Origin: Methylocapsa acidiphila B2
GTDB lineage: Bacteria; Pseudomonadota; Alphaproteobacteria; Rhizobiales; Beijerinckiaceae
Length of the DNA stretch: 64,000 nucleotides
Reading direction: 5' to 3'
Assembly (NCBI RefSeq): GCF_000427445.1
Contig: NZ_KE386496.1
Location: forward strand, 3,154,504 to 3,218,503
The translations under genes and the position numbers were made by a program. Shown in pieces: positions 16,858 through 27,859 of this stretch (its first letter is position 1; each line of letters starts with the position of its first letter). The notes beneath the pieces are model-generated. The model was given only the letters and a program-made list of their open reading frames with translations. It was not told the DNA's origin and did no database searches.

Positions 16858-18939
16858 GTGTCAATCGTTGATTCCAGACCGACTGTCGAAGCGCCGGACG
16901 ATGACCCGCATCTTTGGCTCGAGGAGACCGAAAGCGCTCAAGCGCTGGCTTGGGTCGAGGCGCAGAATGCCGCGACGATACAAAGGTTTGGGGATAGCCG
17001 CTTCGCAGCCGACCGAGATGCGCTCAAACTCATTTTCGACCGGCCGGACAATATCCCGTTTCCGAATCGGCGAGGCGAAAAGCTTTTTAATCCTTGGCAA
17101 GACGCCGAACATCCGCGCGGCCTATGGCGGACCACATCGTTCGAGAGCTTTCGAAGCGAGTCTCCCGTATGGGACATTCTCATCGATCTGGACGAACTCG
17201 CGGCCAAGGAAGGCGAAGATTGGGTTTGGCGCGGCGGGGTGTCGCTGCCGGGAACACATGATCGGGCCATTGTTCACCTGTCGCGCGGCGGCAAGGACGC
17301 GGTTGTCCTACGCGAGTTCGATCTGATAGCTCGCGAATTCGTGGCGGATGGGTTCAATCTGCCTGAAGCCAGGAGCCAAATTGTCTGGCTTGATCGCGAC
17401 ACCTTGCTGCTCATATCGCCGCTTGGGCCCGGTATGGCGACTAATACAGGCCTTCCACGCACAGTGCGCCTCTGGCGGCGTGGGACTGATCCGCTTGCGG
17501 CCCCGGTGATTTTCGAGACACGAAAAGACTATTTGGGGATTTGGGCAGGAGTCGATCGGAGCGCCCCGGAGGAGCGGATCTGGTTTATTGAAAAGCCGGG
17601 TTTTCTCGATGCCCACTTTTGGATCGGCGATCGGACTGGCGCCGAAATCAGGATTGATATTCCTCCAGACGCGGGAGCGGACGAGTTCCGCGGATGGCTC
17701 GTGGTGAAGCTCCGGTCGGCCTGGACTATTGGCGAGGAGACCTTTGAGCCCGATAGCGTTATCGGCATCTCCTTCGCCGCATTTCTGGCGGGCGATCGCC
17801 ATTTCACAAAATTATTTGAGCCAGAAAAACGGCGCGCTTTACAGGGGTTTTTTTGGTCGGGCGATCGGCTGGTGCTGACGATTTTAGATAATCTCAAGCC
17901 TGTCTTTGAAGTGCTTACCCCGAATGAAGGCGCTTGGACGCGCGAGACACTCACAGGCTTGCCCGAGATCGGCTCTGCCCATGTCTGGCCGTTTGATGCC
18001 GAGAAGTATGAATCCAACGGAGATTTCCTTGCCATCGCTCAGGACCCGCTGACGCCGCCGTCATTGTTCTTTATCGAGCCAAAGGCGTCGGCTGTTTTGT
18101 TGAAGCAAGCACCGCAAGCTTTCAATCCGGCGGGGCTTGTCGTCACAAGGCATGAGGCGGTCTCAACCGATGGAGTCCGCATCCCCTATGTGCAAGCCGG
18201 GCCGCCTGGGGAAACCGGAAATGCGCCGGTCATTCTTTATGGTTATGGCGGGTTCGGAATCTCCGTGTCCCCTTTCTACAATCCAGCGCTCGGAAAGCTT
18301 TGGTTGGAGTGTGGCGGCACCACCGTCCTTGCACATTTGCGCGGAGGCGGCGAGTTCGGGACAGACTGGCACGATGCTGGACGGCGCGAAGGCAAACGGC
18401 TTTCGCATGATGATTTCGCCGCGGTCGCCGCCGATCTTGTAGAGCGTGGCGTAACGCAGCCTGGCCGCATCGCAGCTGAGGGTGGATCGAACGGCGGACT
18501 ACTCATCGCGAATATGCTGACGCGCTATCCCGAGCGCTTCGGAGCGCTGCTTTGCGCCGTGCCAGTAATCGATATGCGCCGCAGCAAGAAGCTTCTCGTG
18601 GGCAATATCGGGATTGACGAGTATGGCGACCCCGACATACCGGAGCACTGGGAGTTTTTGTCGGAGATTTCAGCCTATCATGTTGCCGCTCCGGGCAAGC
18701 ATTATCCGCCGATCCTGCTCACAACAAGCCGTAAGGACGATCGCGTTCATCCCGCACATGCGCGAAAGATGGCGGCTAAGCTACAAGCCATGGGATATGA
18801 AGCTTATTTCTATGAGCCTGCCACCGGAGGCCACAGCGCCGGCAAAGACCATAACGACCAGGCGGCTTTCCTCGCGCTAGGTTATGCCTTCCTTCGCGCA
18901 TCCATTGGTTGGGAAATGGATAATTTCAGTCCGAGGTGA
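16858..18939 (+). CDS. Prolyl oligopeptidase family serine peptidase (S9A)
   Basis: A 693-residue enzyme that cleaves short proline-containing peptides. An N-terminal beta-propeller (about 70-430) opens with DDPHLWLEETESAQALAWVEAQNA, the standard S9A signature. The C-terminal alpha/beta-hydrolase domain holds the triad Ser544 (EGGSNGGLLI), Asp627 or 628 (SRKDDRVHPAHA) and His659 (TGGHSAG). No signal peptide is visible, so it is probably cytoplasmic. The GTG start is preceded by a GAGGAG-like Shine-Dalgarno (gatcgaggagtc). It is part of the segment that interrupts proA-proB and is on the opposite strand to that operon, which suggests acquisition. Confidence 0.92.
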   Translation: MSIVDSRPTVEAPDDDPHLWLEETESAQALAWVEAQNAATIQRFGDSRFAADRDALKLIFDRPDNIPFPNRRGEKLFNPWQDAEHPRGLWRTTSFESFRSESPVWDILIDLDELAAKEGEDWVWRGGVSLPGTHDRAIVHLSRGGKDAVVLREFDLIAREFVADGFNLPEARSQIVWLDRDTLLLISPLGPGMATNTGLPRTVRLWRRGTDPLAAPVIFETRKDYLGIWAGVDRSAPEERIWFIEKPGFLDAHFWIGDRTGAEIRIDIPPDAGADEFRGWLVVKLRSAWTIGEETFEPDSVIGISFAAFLAGDRHFTKLFEPEKRRALQGFFWSGDRLVLTILDNLKPVFEVLTPNEGAWTRETLTGLPEIGSAHVWPFDAEKYESNGDFLAIAQDPLTPPSLFFIEPKASAVLLKQAPQAFNPAGLVVTRHEAVSTDGVRIPYVQAGPPGETGNAPVILYGYGGFGISVSPFYNPALGKLWLECGGTTVLAHLRGGGEFGTDWHDAGRREGKRLSHDDFAAVAADLVERGVTQPGRIAAEGGSNGGLLIANMLTRYPERFGALLCAVPVIDMRRSKKLLVGNIGIDEYGDPDIPEHWEFLSEISAYHVAAPGKHYPPILLTTSRKDDRVHPAHARKMAAKLQAMGYEAYFYEPATGGHSAGKDHNDQAAFLALGYAFLRASIGWEMDNFSPR

Positions 18940-19242
18940 CCCTCGGTCCCGCTCTCGATAGAAGTCAGATGATGGTCGTTCCTTACCGCCATGAGGCGGG
19001 TCTCTCAGGTCAAGAAGATACGGCTTCAGCGAGTGTGGATTTACGCCCCCTGCGATCCGTATAAGTGCGACCGGCGACATTCGTCGAAACCATTCGGTGA
19101 GTGCCTGCCTCGGGGAAGGTCCGCTTACCCACCCATAATAGTCAAAAGGCCCTGCGGATTGAACGGCTGCTTTGGATGGGTGGCTACGATCGGCGCAGCG
19201 ACCAATTTGGGCACGAACCGGACCTTGGTTAGCACCTGCCGG
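18940..19242. other. Intergenic region, no gene seen
   Basis: About 300 bp between the oligopeptidase and the duplicated proB tail. Open frames are short and without recognisable features, and I see no RNA gene or clear terminator. Confidence 0.5.
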
Positions 19243-19545
19243 ACCTCACCTTTGCGCCGAAATGAAGCTCCGCCGGACGAGCCTCAATCCCCGGCGACCG
19301 CCATATCGTCGCGATGGATGAGCGTGGCGCGGCCGGGCTCGCCTAGAAGGCTCTCGATGTCCTGCGAATTGCGTCCGGCGATCAGCACCGCCTCGCTCGC
19401 GTCATAGGCGACGAGGCTGCGGCCGATCTCGCCCCCTTGGGCGTTGCGAATGATGACGCAATCGCCGCGGGCGAAATTGCCCTCGATGCGGGTGACGCCC
19501 GCGGGGAGCAGGCTCTTGCCGCCCATGATCGCCCGCGCGGCGCCG
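19243..19545 (-). repeat. Duplicate of the proB 3' end (copy 1)
   Basis: About 300 bp match 23373-23675 in the same orientation. Over the 262-bp coding part I count about 20 differences (~92% identity), giving only three amino-acid changes, so most are synonymous. Similarity extends about 40 bp past the stop codon (AAGCTCCGCCGG in both). It forms the 3' end of the chimeric methyltransferase gene. Confidence 0.85.
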
Positions 19546-19997
19546 GAGTCGCCCGTGCCCGCCCCGGCGGCGGCGGCGTGATCGACGATGACGTATGACC
19601 CACCGGGCTTCAGCCGCTTGTAGACGGCTCGATTGAAGTCGGCCGCCGTAGCGCCCCTGGCCTGCATCAGCGCGGTGTGGAGATCGTGATAGAACAGGTG
19701 CAGCCACAGGACATCCGCCGGTTGCGTGGCCTTCGGCATCGCTACCAGGTCCGCTGAGACGACTTCGACGTTTTCCCGGCCCGGCTCCTTCGCAAGCGTC
19801 CGCATGCGGCCGAGCGGATCGTTGTTGAAGTGGGCGACTTCGGCCGGCACGAAGCTGTAGACCCGTCCTTCTGGACCCACGACTTCGGAGAACAGACGGG
19901 TCCACTCGCCTTCCCCTGGGTAGACGTCGATGACGGTGGAGCCTGCTTTGACTCGTGCGAACCTGATCAACTCGGATATTTTGGATTGGTCGTACAT
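19284..19997 (-). CDS. Chimeric protein: truncated class I methyltransferase fused to ProB PUA domain
   Basis: From ATG 19997 with Shine-Dalgarno GGGAG six bases upstream, the product has 237 residues. Residues 1-152 are a SAM methyltransferase of the COG4798 type (MYDQSKISELIRFARV, VIDVYPGEGEWTRLF, LKPGGSYVIVDHAA). Its usual last ~80 residues are missing. From about residue 153 (GAARAI) the sequence becomes the C-terminal PUA domain of glutamate 5-kinase, in frame, with three changes from the ProB encoded at 23412. The frame is open throughout, so a fusion protein can be made, but whether it is active is doubtful. The PUA part is not a known partner of this methyltransferase family, so a recombination origin is more likely than a designed fusion. 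Confidence 0.85.
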   Translation of the reverse strand: MYDQSKISELIRFARVKAGSTVIDVYPGEGEWTRLFSEVVGPEGRVYSFVPAEVAHFNNDPLGRMRTLAKEPGRENVEVVSADLVAMPKATQPADVLWLHLFYHDLHTALMQARGATAADFNRAVYKRLKPGGSYVIVDHAAAAGAGTGDSGAARAIMGGKSLLPAGVTRIEGNFARGDCVIIRNAQGGEIGRSLVAYDASEAVLIAGRNSQDIESLLGEPGRATLIHRDDMAVAGD

Positions 19998-20104
19998 CGG
20001 AATCTCCCTTACGGTTGGGCAATCGACGAGCGCCCGGCGCGCGAGGCGGCGATCCACGGCTCATTCAACTTCGACATCGAACCGACGGCCGTAGTCGGCC
20101 AGCG

Positions 20105-20518
20105 CTACGCCGGCCTGGACGCGTCCATCTGCGAGGCCCGGGCCAGTGCTTGCGTATCGACGTACTCCCGGATGTTGGTCAGTCTGCCGTCGCGGACCGT
20201 GATGGCGAAGATCCAGTCGTCCTCGAACGTCTTGTTCGTAGCTTTGATCTTTCCCCTCGCGAAGCCGACTACCAGGACCCGGTCTCCTTGCGCTACAAAC
20301 TCCCGAGGTTCCGTGGACGTTTCTATCGACTTGGATGCCGTCTCAAGCAAATCCGTCAGCCCGGCGTGTCCGTGCCGCGTTCCGGCCAGCGGCCAGTCTT
20401 CGCCCGGAACGATCCACTCGATGTCTTCGGCGGCCAGCGCGAGCAGAGCCTCCCTATCGCCGCGGCCGATCGCGGCGAAGAAGTCCTTCACGGTCTGGAT
20501 GTTCTTCTCAATGCTCAT
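20105..20518 (-). CDS. SnoaL-like / NTF2-fold protein
   Basis: A 137-residue single-domain protein from ATG 20518 (MSIEKNIQTVKDFFAAIGRGDREALLALAAEDIEWIVPG). The pattern of a helical start, then LAAEDIEWIVPGEDWPLAGTRHGHAGL and a beta-sheet end (DDWIFAITVRDGRLTNIREYVDTQAL) fits ketosteroid isomerase-related proteins of the SnoaL family. These small cone-shaped domains bind or isomerise small hydrophobic substrates. It sits between the chimeric methyltransferase and two short-chain dehydrogenases on the same strand, probably as one operon. The substrate is unknown. Confidence 0.82.
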   Translation of the reverse strand: MSIEKNIQTVKDFFAAIGRGDREALLALAAEDIEWIVPGEDWPLAGTRHGHAGLTDLLETASKSIETSTEPREFVAQGDRVLVVGFARGKIKATNKTFEDDWIFAITVRDGRLTNIREYVDTQALARASQMDASRPA

Positions 20519-20594
20519 GGGAATTTCTCCATTTCGCAAGGATGGGATCGCGCTCGTAACTTATGATCTTTCTCCGATATCGTAGAACGCCGGG

Positions 20595-21347
20595 TCAGAC
20601 CTGCGCCATGCCTCCATCGACCGCCAGATCCACGCCGGTGATGTAAGAACTTTCATCGGAGGCGAGGAAGGTGACGGCAGCCGCAATTTCCTCTGGCTTT
20701 CCCCTGCGACCCATTGGGATCTGTGACGCAAACTGGGCGGCCGCTTGCTCGGCTTGCTCAGGGGTAAGGCCTGTCGTTGTCTCTAAGGCGGGGGTCTCGA
20801 TCGGCCCGGGGCTCATCGCATTCACGCGGATTTTGCGGTCTTTCAGCTCCAGTGTCCAAGCGCGCGCAAAGTTGCGCACGGCAGCCTTACTCGCGGCGTA
20901 AGTGCTAAACCCTGGAAGCCCCAACACATTCGACACTGAAGAGTTCAGGATAATCGAACCGCCGTCTTTGAAGAGAGGAAGGGCCTTCTGCACCGTAAAG
21001 AACAGACCCTTCACGTTGACATCGAAGGTCTGGTCAAAATGGGCCTCAGTAGCGACCGCGAGCGGTGCGATTGTCCCTGCGCCCGCGTTCGCGAAGAGAA
21101 TGTCGATATGACCATGTTTCTCTTTCACGACGGCATAGAGGTGGTCCAGATCTTCCAAGCGCGACACGTCGCCGACGACCGTCGTAACGTTTCTCGTGAT
21201 GAAGGCTGCAGCCTCCTTCAGCTCTTTCTCTCTTCGCCCGGTGATCACGACGTGCGCACCTTCTTCCACGAAGCGCTTGGCTGTGGCTAACCCGATCCCG
21301 CTGCTTCCGCCCGTGATGACTGCGATTTTACCTTCGAGTGCTTTCAT
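20595..21347 (-). CDS. SDR-family oxidoreductase
   Basis: A 250-residue classical short-chain dehydrogenase/reductase. The N-terminal NAD(P)-binding motif is ITGGSSGIGLATAKRF (TGxxxGIG), with GRREKEL after strand 2, where the arginines suggest NADPH preference. NAG appears in ILFANAGAGTIAPL. The catalytic set is Ser in LNSSVSNVLG and Tyr-x3-Lys in YAASKAAV. The C-terminus ITGVDLAVDGGMAQV is standard. It is paralogous to the next gene upstream and lies in the same direction. Substrate unknown; divergent LysR-type control is likely. Confidence 0.9.
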   Translation of the reverse strand: MKALEGKIAVITGGSSGIGLATAKRFVEEGAHVVITGRREKELKEAAAFITRNVTTVVGDVSRLEDLDHLYAVVKEKHGHIDILFANAGAGTIAPLAVATEAHFDQTFDVNVKGLFFTVQKALPLFKDGGSIILNSSVSNVLGLPGFSTYAASKAAVRNFARAWTLELKDRKIRVNAMSPGPIETPALETTTGLTPEQAEQAAAQFASQIPMGRRGKPEEIAAAVTFLASDESSYITGVDLAVDGGMAQV

Positions 21348-21397
21348 AATCTTTTGTCTTTCGCTGTGTGTGAGCTAGGCACGGAACCGTGCCGAGG

Positions 21398-22132
21398 TCA
21401 GAGTTGCGCCAGGCCGCCGTCGACGGCGACCTCGCTGGCGGTCATGAAACTGCTGTCCGGCGACGCGAGAAAGGCAGCCACGGCCCCGATCTCTGCCGGA
21501 TCGGCCATGCGCTGGAGCGGAGTCATCGCGCCGTAGGCCTTCTGGCCCTCCTCGCCCAGCGCCTCCTTCGCGAGCTCGGTCGCCGTCGCCCCAGGCGACA
21601 GAACGTTCACACGGATGCCGGCGCCCTTCAGGTCCTCCGCCCAGGTCCGCGCGAGGTTGCGCACCGCCGCCTTGCTCGCGCTGTAGGCGGTGAATGCCGG
21701 GGCGCCCGCGGAGCCGGCGCTCGATCCGGTCAGGATGATCGAACCGCCTTCTCCCATCAGCGGGAGCGCCTTCTGGACCGTGAAGATCGTACCCTTCACA
21801 TTGGTGTCGAAGGTTTCGTCAATGTGCGCGGCGGTGATCTTGCCGAGCGCAAGCTGGCTTCCTAGCCCGGCATTGGCGAAGACGATGTCGAGGCTTCCGC
21901 GCTCGGCCTTAATCGCCGCGTAGAGTTGGTCGAGGTCGGCCTCATTCGAGACCGAGCCCTTCACCGCGCGGGCATTGGGCCCGAGCTCGGCCAGAGCCGC
22001 GTCGAGCGCTCCCTGCCGGCGGCCGAATATGAAGACAAAGGCCCCCTCCTCGATGAATCGCTTTGCCGAGGCGAGGCCGATGCCGGTGGCGCCGCCCGTG
22101 ATGACGGCGGTCTTTCCATTCAATCTGGTCAT
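21398..22132 (-). CDS. SDR-family oxidoreductase (paralogue)
   Basis: A 244-residue classical SDR starting at ATG 22132 (MTRLNGKTAVITGGATGIG). Motifs: TGGATGIG for the dinucleotide, FGRRQGALDAAL suggesting NADP, VFANAGLGSQ, Ser in LTGSSAGSAGAPAF, and Tyr-x3-Lys in YSASKAAVRNLARTW. It ends DSSFMTASEVAVDGGLAQL. Two similar SDRs in tandem point to a local duplication or a two-step alcohol/ketone conversion. The gene is divergent from the LysR regulator at 22361, with 228 bp between starts. Confidence 0.9.
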   Translation of the reverse strand: MTRLNGKTAVITGGATGIGLASAKRFIEEGAFVFIFGRRQGALDAALAELGPNARAVKGSVSNEADLDQLYAAIKAERGSLDIVFANAGLGSQLALGKITAAHIDETFDTNVKGTIFTVQKALPLMGEGGSIILTGSSAGSAGAPAFTAYSASKAAVRNLARTWAEDLKGAGIRVNVLSPGATATELAKEALGEEGQKAYGAMTPLQRMADPAEIGAVAAFLASPDSSFMTASEVAVDGGLAQL

Positions 22133-22360
22133 GTCGTGCAGTCCTTGTTTCACCGTCTCGGGTCTTTGACTGTGCGAAGAGGTCCCCGGACAGCCTCAAC
22201 ATGGGTTCGCCGGAGTGAGGTGATGAGTGCGGAATCGCGCACATCAGCGGTGCGAAAACGATCCAGTTAGACGATTGAACGCCACGGCGTTCGCGCGCGC
22301 CGCGGCTGAGCGTGCTAGAATGAGCTTCGGAAGACGCAGCTTGCGGCGCGGGAATGCACC

Positions 22361-23284
22361 ATGATCGATTGGGATGACGTTCGCTACTTTCTTGCAGCCG
22401 CCCGCGGAGGCTCAGTGCGGGCTGCCGCCGGCCGCCTGGGCGTGAACCACTCGACCGTGCTGCGACGCATCGCCCAGCTCGAGGAACGCCTCGGGGCGCA
22501 GATGTTCGAAAAACTGCCTTCGGGCTACCGCTTGACGGCCGCGGGCGAGGAGGTCCTCGAGCTCGCTACCCAGATGGAAACGTCATCGCACCAGCTGGAG
22601 ACGCGCGTCTTCGGGCGCGACCAAAGCGTGCGCGGGCTTCTGCGGGTGACGTTGACACCGATCCTCGCGACACACCTGCTCATCCCGGACTTCGCCGAGT
22701 TCGCGCGTCTGTATCCAGAGATCGAGATGGAAATTTTATCGTCCGGCGAGCTGGCAAACCTGACCAACCGCGAGGCCGACGTCGCGATCCGCGTCGTCTA
22801 CGACCGCAAAACTCTGCCGCTCAATCTTCACGGCCTGAAGGGACCGGAGCTGTTCGGCGGCGTCTACATATCCCGCGATCGACTCGCCGGGTGGCGTGCG
22901 GGCGCGCCTGATCCCATCCGGTGGATCATCATAAGCATGCACGGCATTCCGGAGTGGGCCAGCGAGGGTGAGGTTCGCACCACGGGGGTTCCGTTCAGGA
23001 CCACGGACGCCGCTGCGGAAATCGTTGCTGTACGGCAAGGGCTCGGGATCACGACGCTGCCGTGCTTCGTCGGAGATGCGGACCCCCTGCTGGTGAGAGT
23101 GCCGGGCGCCGATCTTCACATGTACGGAACGCTCTGGCTTCTCACGCAGGGGGAGACACGCAAGACGAAGCGCGTGCGGCTCTTCACGGAGTTCGTATCC
23201 CGCAGGCTCGTCGCCTACGCGCCGCTTCTCGCGGGGCTGTCCGTATCGCGCGAGGCGACGGTGCAGCCGTCGCCGGCCAGATGA
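22361..23284 (+). CDS. LysR-family transcriptional regulator
   Basis: A 307-residue LysR-type regulator. The N-terminal winged helix (MIDWDDVRYFLAAARGGSVRAAAGRLGVNHSTVLRRIAQLEERLGAQMFEKLPSGYRLTAAGE) has the less common 'NHSTVLRRI' recognition helix seen in AaeR/DmlR-like regulators. A periplasmic-binding-like effector domain follows. It is transcribed divergently from the SDR-SnoaL-methyltransferase genes and so probably controls them. The inducer is unknown. Confidence 0.9.
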   Translation: MIDWDDVRYFLAAARGGSVRAAAGRLGVNHSTVLRRIAQLEERLGAQMFEKLPSGYRLTAAGEEVLELATQMETSSHQLETRVFGRDQSVRGLLRVTLTPILATHLLIPDFAEFARLYPEIEMEILSSGELANLTNREADVAIRVVYDRKTLPLNLHGLKGPELFGGVYISRDRLAGWRAGAPDPIRWIIISMHGIPEWASEGEVRTTGVPFRTTDAAAEIVAVRQGLGITTLPCFVGDADPLLVRVPGADLHMYGTLWLLTQGETRKTKRVRLFTEFVSRRLVAYAPLLAGLSVSREATVQPSPAR

Positions 23285-23411
23285 CCGAATGGCGGCTTTT
23301 AGGAGCAAAGAAACTTTGGCACGAATGACCGAATGTGGCGCAAAGCGGTCGGCGATGAAGGGCCGCCGCACTTCACCTCCGCGCCAAACGAAAGCTCCGC
23401 CGGCATAAACC

Positions 23412-25630
<2,219 letters not shown>

Positions 25631-25654
25631 TCACGTTTTGGGCAGCGGTCGAGT

Positions 25655-26374
25655 TCAAGCTTCGGGGCGCCGCTGTGGCCCGGCTGCAGCGATCAGCTTT
25701 TCGGTCTCACGAATCTGTTGAACCATCGGCCGTTTCGGGCGGCTCCAAACCCGTCCGTCCCAGGCCTCGCCGCTCGAATGGGCCGAAATTTCGGCCGGAG
25801 CCTTCGCTCGGGCCTCGGCGAAAGCCTTGCGATCGAGTTGGAAACGATCGCAAGGGTGCAGGCCGCCGCGAGCCGGAAGCAGGTCGAAGCCCGTATCGAC
25901 ATAGGCAAATCCGCATTTTTCGAGGACCCGGCGCGAGGCCGGATTGATCGTCCGCGAATTGGCCCTGACGCGCTCCGCGTTGGTGAGGCTGAAAACCGCC
26001 TCGACGAGCGCCTGCACCGCTTCGGTGGCGTAGCCCTTGCCGCGCGCATGCGGCGCGACAACATAGCCGAGCTCGACCTCCTGATTTTCGGCCAAGGTCG
26101 CGCTCGCGACGCCGATCGCGGGTCGGAGGCCGCCTTTTTGAACCATGATCAGGACGAGCGCTTTTCCGTTCGCATTGTCGCTGCGCGCCTTCAAGATGAA
26201 CCGCTCCGCCTCTCCCGGCGGATAAGGGTGCGGCAGGGCGGCGGTCATCCGCGCGGTTTCCGCGAGGCTGGCGAATTCGGCGATGGCCTCCGCGTCGCTG
26301 GCGCGCGGCCACCGCAGCCAAAGCCGCTTGGTCTCGAGACGGAAGATATCGTCAGACGTCAAATCCGGAAACAT
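25655..26374 (-). CDS. GNAT-family N-acetyltransferase (RimJ/RimL-like)
   Basis: A 239-residue acetyltransferase of the RimJ/RimL type. It starts MFPDLTSDDIFRLETKRLWLRWPRASDAEAIAEFA. The acetyl-CoA loop is VVAPHARGKGYATEAVQALVEAVF (R/Q-x2-G-x-G/A), followed by RVRANSRTINPASRRVLEKCGFAYV, the usual N-x-S/A-S-x-R-V-L-E-K-x-G-F motif. Such genes commonly sit between rpmA and obgE in Hyphomicrobiales. It may acetylate a protein N-terminus or small molecule; the substrate cannot be read. It is followed by obgE 33 bp downstream. Confidence 0.88.
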   Translation of the reverse strand: MFPDLTSDDIFRLETKRLWLRWPRASDAEAIAEFASLAETARMTAALPHPYPPGEAERFILKARSDNANGKALVLIMVQKGGLRPAIGVASATLAENQEVELGYVVAPHARGKGYATEAVQALVEAVFSLTNAERVRANSRTINPASRRVLEKCGFAYVDTGFDLLPARGGLHPCDRFQLDRKAFAEARAKAPAEISAHSSGEAWDGRVWSRPKRPMVQQIRETEKLIAAAGPQRRPEA

Positions 26375-26569
26375 GCTTGGCTCCAGTCGGGGATCCTGTT
26401 CGAATCCTACGCCAAGAAAAGAGCGGCGGTATGGCTAGCCCACCTCCCTTGCGAACCCTCGCGAGTCTACCGGACTTTTTCCCTTGTATTTTAGGAGCAA
26501 TTCCTGTCGGAAAAGCCAGTCCGCCGGGTCCGTAGGATCAGGCGGAGGGCAATTTCGAGCGCTCTGCCT

Positions 26570-26845
26570 TTATTCCGCTGCCTCAGCTTGCGGCGCGGGA
26601 ATGACCGAGACGTAAGCTCGCCCGTTCCCCTTGGTCTTAAATTCTACCTTGCCTTCGATCAAAGCAAATAACGTGTGATCGGTCCCGATCCCGACATTCG
26701 CGCCGGGATGCCATTTGGTCCCGCGCTGGCGCACAATAATATTGCCGCCGATGACCGATTCGCCGCCGAATTTCTTGACGCCGAGCCGCCGGCCGTCGGA
26801 GTCGCGACCATTGCGGGACGAACCGCCTGCCTTTTTATGCGCCAT
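26570..26845 (-). CDS. rpmA: 50S ribosomal protein L27
   Basis: A 91-residue L27, a ribosomal protein near the peptidyl transferase centre. The sequence [29 protein letters not shown] is the invariant N-terminus, followed by [30 protein letters not shown]. No cleavable N-terminal extension is present. It follows rplU by about 130 bp in the same direction. Confidence 0.97.
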   Translation of the reverse strand: MAHKKAGGSSRNGRDSDGRRLGVKKFGGESVIGGNIIVRQRGTKWHPGANVGIGTDHTLFALIEGKVEFKTKGNGRAYVSVIPAPQAEAAE

Positions 26846-26977
26846 AGGACTGGCTCCAAATTGTTCAAAGTGAAACGCGCTTGCGCGTTGAATAATCGCC
26901 TGAGGCGAGATCTGGGCAAGTTGCGGGCCGAGGCGCGCCGCTCCTGGCGGCCCCTCTTCCGCGCGGGCCGGTCAGCC

Positions 26978-27292
26978 TCAGCCGACGAGGACCTCGGTGA
27001 TCTTGACCAGAGTCAAATCCTGCCGATGACCCCGCTTACGCTTCGAGTTTTGCCGCCGGCGCTTCTTGAAGGAAATCGCCTTCGGACCGCGCGTCTGCCT
27101 GACGATCTCGCCGGCGACTCGGGCGCCCTCGACGAAAGGCGCGCCGAAAGACGGCTCGCCGTCTCCCGCGAGCATCAGCACCTTGTCGAAGGTGACCTTA
27201 TCGCCTGGCTCGCCTTCGAGCGTCATCACGGTTATCGTGTCCTCGGCGGCGACGCTATATTGCTTGCCGCCGGTCTTGATGACTGCGAACAT
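26978..27292 (-). CDS. rplU: 50S ribosomal protein L21
   Basis: A 104-residue L21 that binds 23S rRNA. It begins MFAVIKTGGKQYSVAAEDTITV and contains GPKAISFKKRRRQNSKRKRGHRQDLTLVKI, the basic C-terminal signature. It is the first gene of the rplU-rpmA-GNAT-obgE-proB unit. Two hairpins lie in its upstream leader (27361-27384 and 27460-27481). Confidence 0.97.
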   Translation of the reverse strand: MFAVIKTGGKQYSVAAEDTITVMTLEGEPGDKVTFDKVLMLAGDGEPSFGAPFVEGARVAGEIVRQTRGPKAISFKKRRRQNSKRKRGHRQDLTLVKITEVLVG

Positions 27293-27360
27293 TGTAATCC
27301 CTTAGGCTCCCAGGGGCTTCGTCGACGGCGCGGCGAAGTCCATAGGCGGCCCCTCAAAGC

Positions 27361-27481
27361 CGAGCTTGCGTTTATGCAAGCTCGCGCAACCAAAATTCCC
27401 ACCCGCGATTCGGAATGCCGATGATCGAGAGGGCGCGATCCGCGCGGCGCAAACGAAAAGACGCGGCCATGACGCCGCGTC
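27361..27481 (-). promoter_or_regulatory. Structured rplU leader with terminator-like hairpin
   Basis: On the minus strand, reading towards rplU, a perfect 8-bp stem with a 6-nt loop (27481-27460) is followed by TTTTCGTTT, which looks like an intrinsic terminator. About 75 bp later comes a perfect 9-bp stem CGAGCTTGC/GCAAGCTCG with a 6-nt loop (27384-27361), 69 bp before the ATG. No minus-strand gene lies upstream for the terminator to serve, so attenuation of the L21 operon is a reasonable inference. Confidence 0.45.
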
Positions 27482-27859
27482 GAGTAGTTAAGTTCGTATG
27501 AAATCCATCGCTCTTTGTCAACCGATCCGCGCGCCGTTGCGGTCGGAGGAGTCGAGGCGACGCGCCATGCGCCGCAATTGAGCCATTTTCAACGGGTCAT
27601 TTCCTCGGCTAGTGGAGGATCTCAGGCTGCGCGCAAACCCACCCCTTGAAATGCTGTGCGCCGAGCCGGCTTGGACCGGCCGTCCGCTTTTTATGACATT
27701 TCATAGGATTTTTGAAATATTAAGCCATATGCGCAGAATTCATGAGATTGCATCGGGCGTCGGCGGCGGTGGGGGAACCGTCGTCGCTGCGCAGGCCATG
27801 CTCAAGCCCAGGCTTTCTGCGCGGAAGCTGGACGCGGCATGCGGGACTGAAAACACGCC
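27482..27859. other. Divergent intergenic region rplU / M23 peptidase
   Basis: About 380 bp without a supported gene. It must contain promoters for both the rplU operon and the M23 peptidase. The frame 27612-27863 on the plus strand has no recognisable content. Confidence 0.5.

Noticed and set aside
19284-19545. Second, independent PUA-domain gene
   Set aside because: The segment is a ~92% copy of the proB end including 3' flank, so it is a recombination product rather than a separate gene family.
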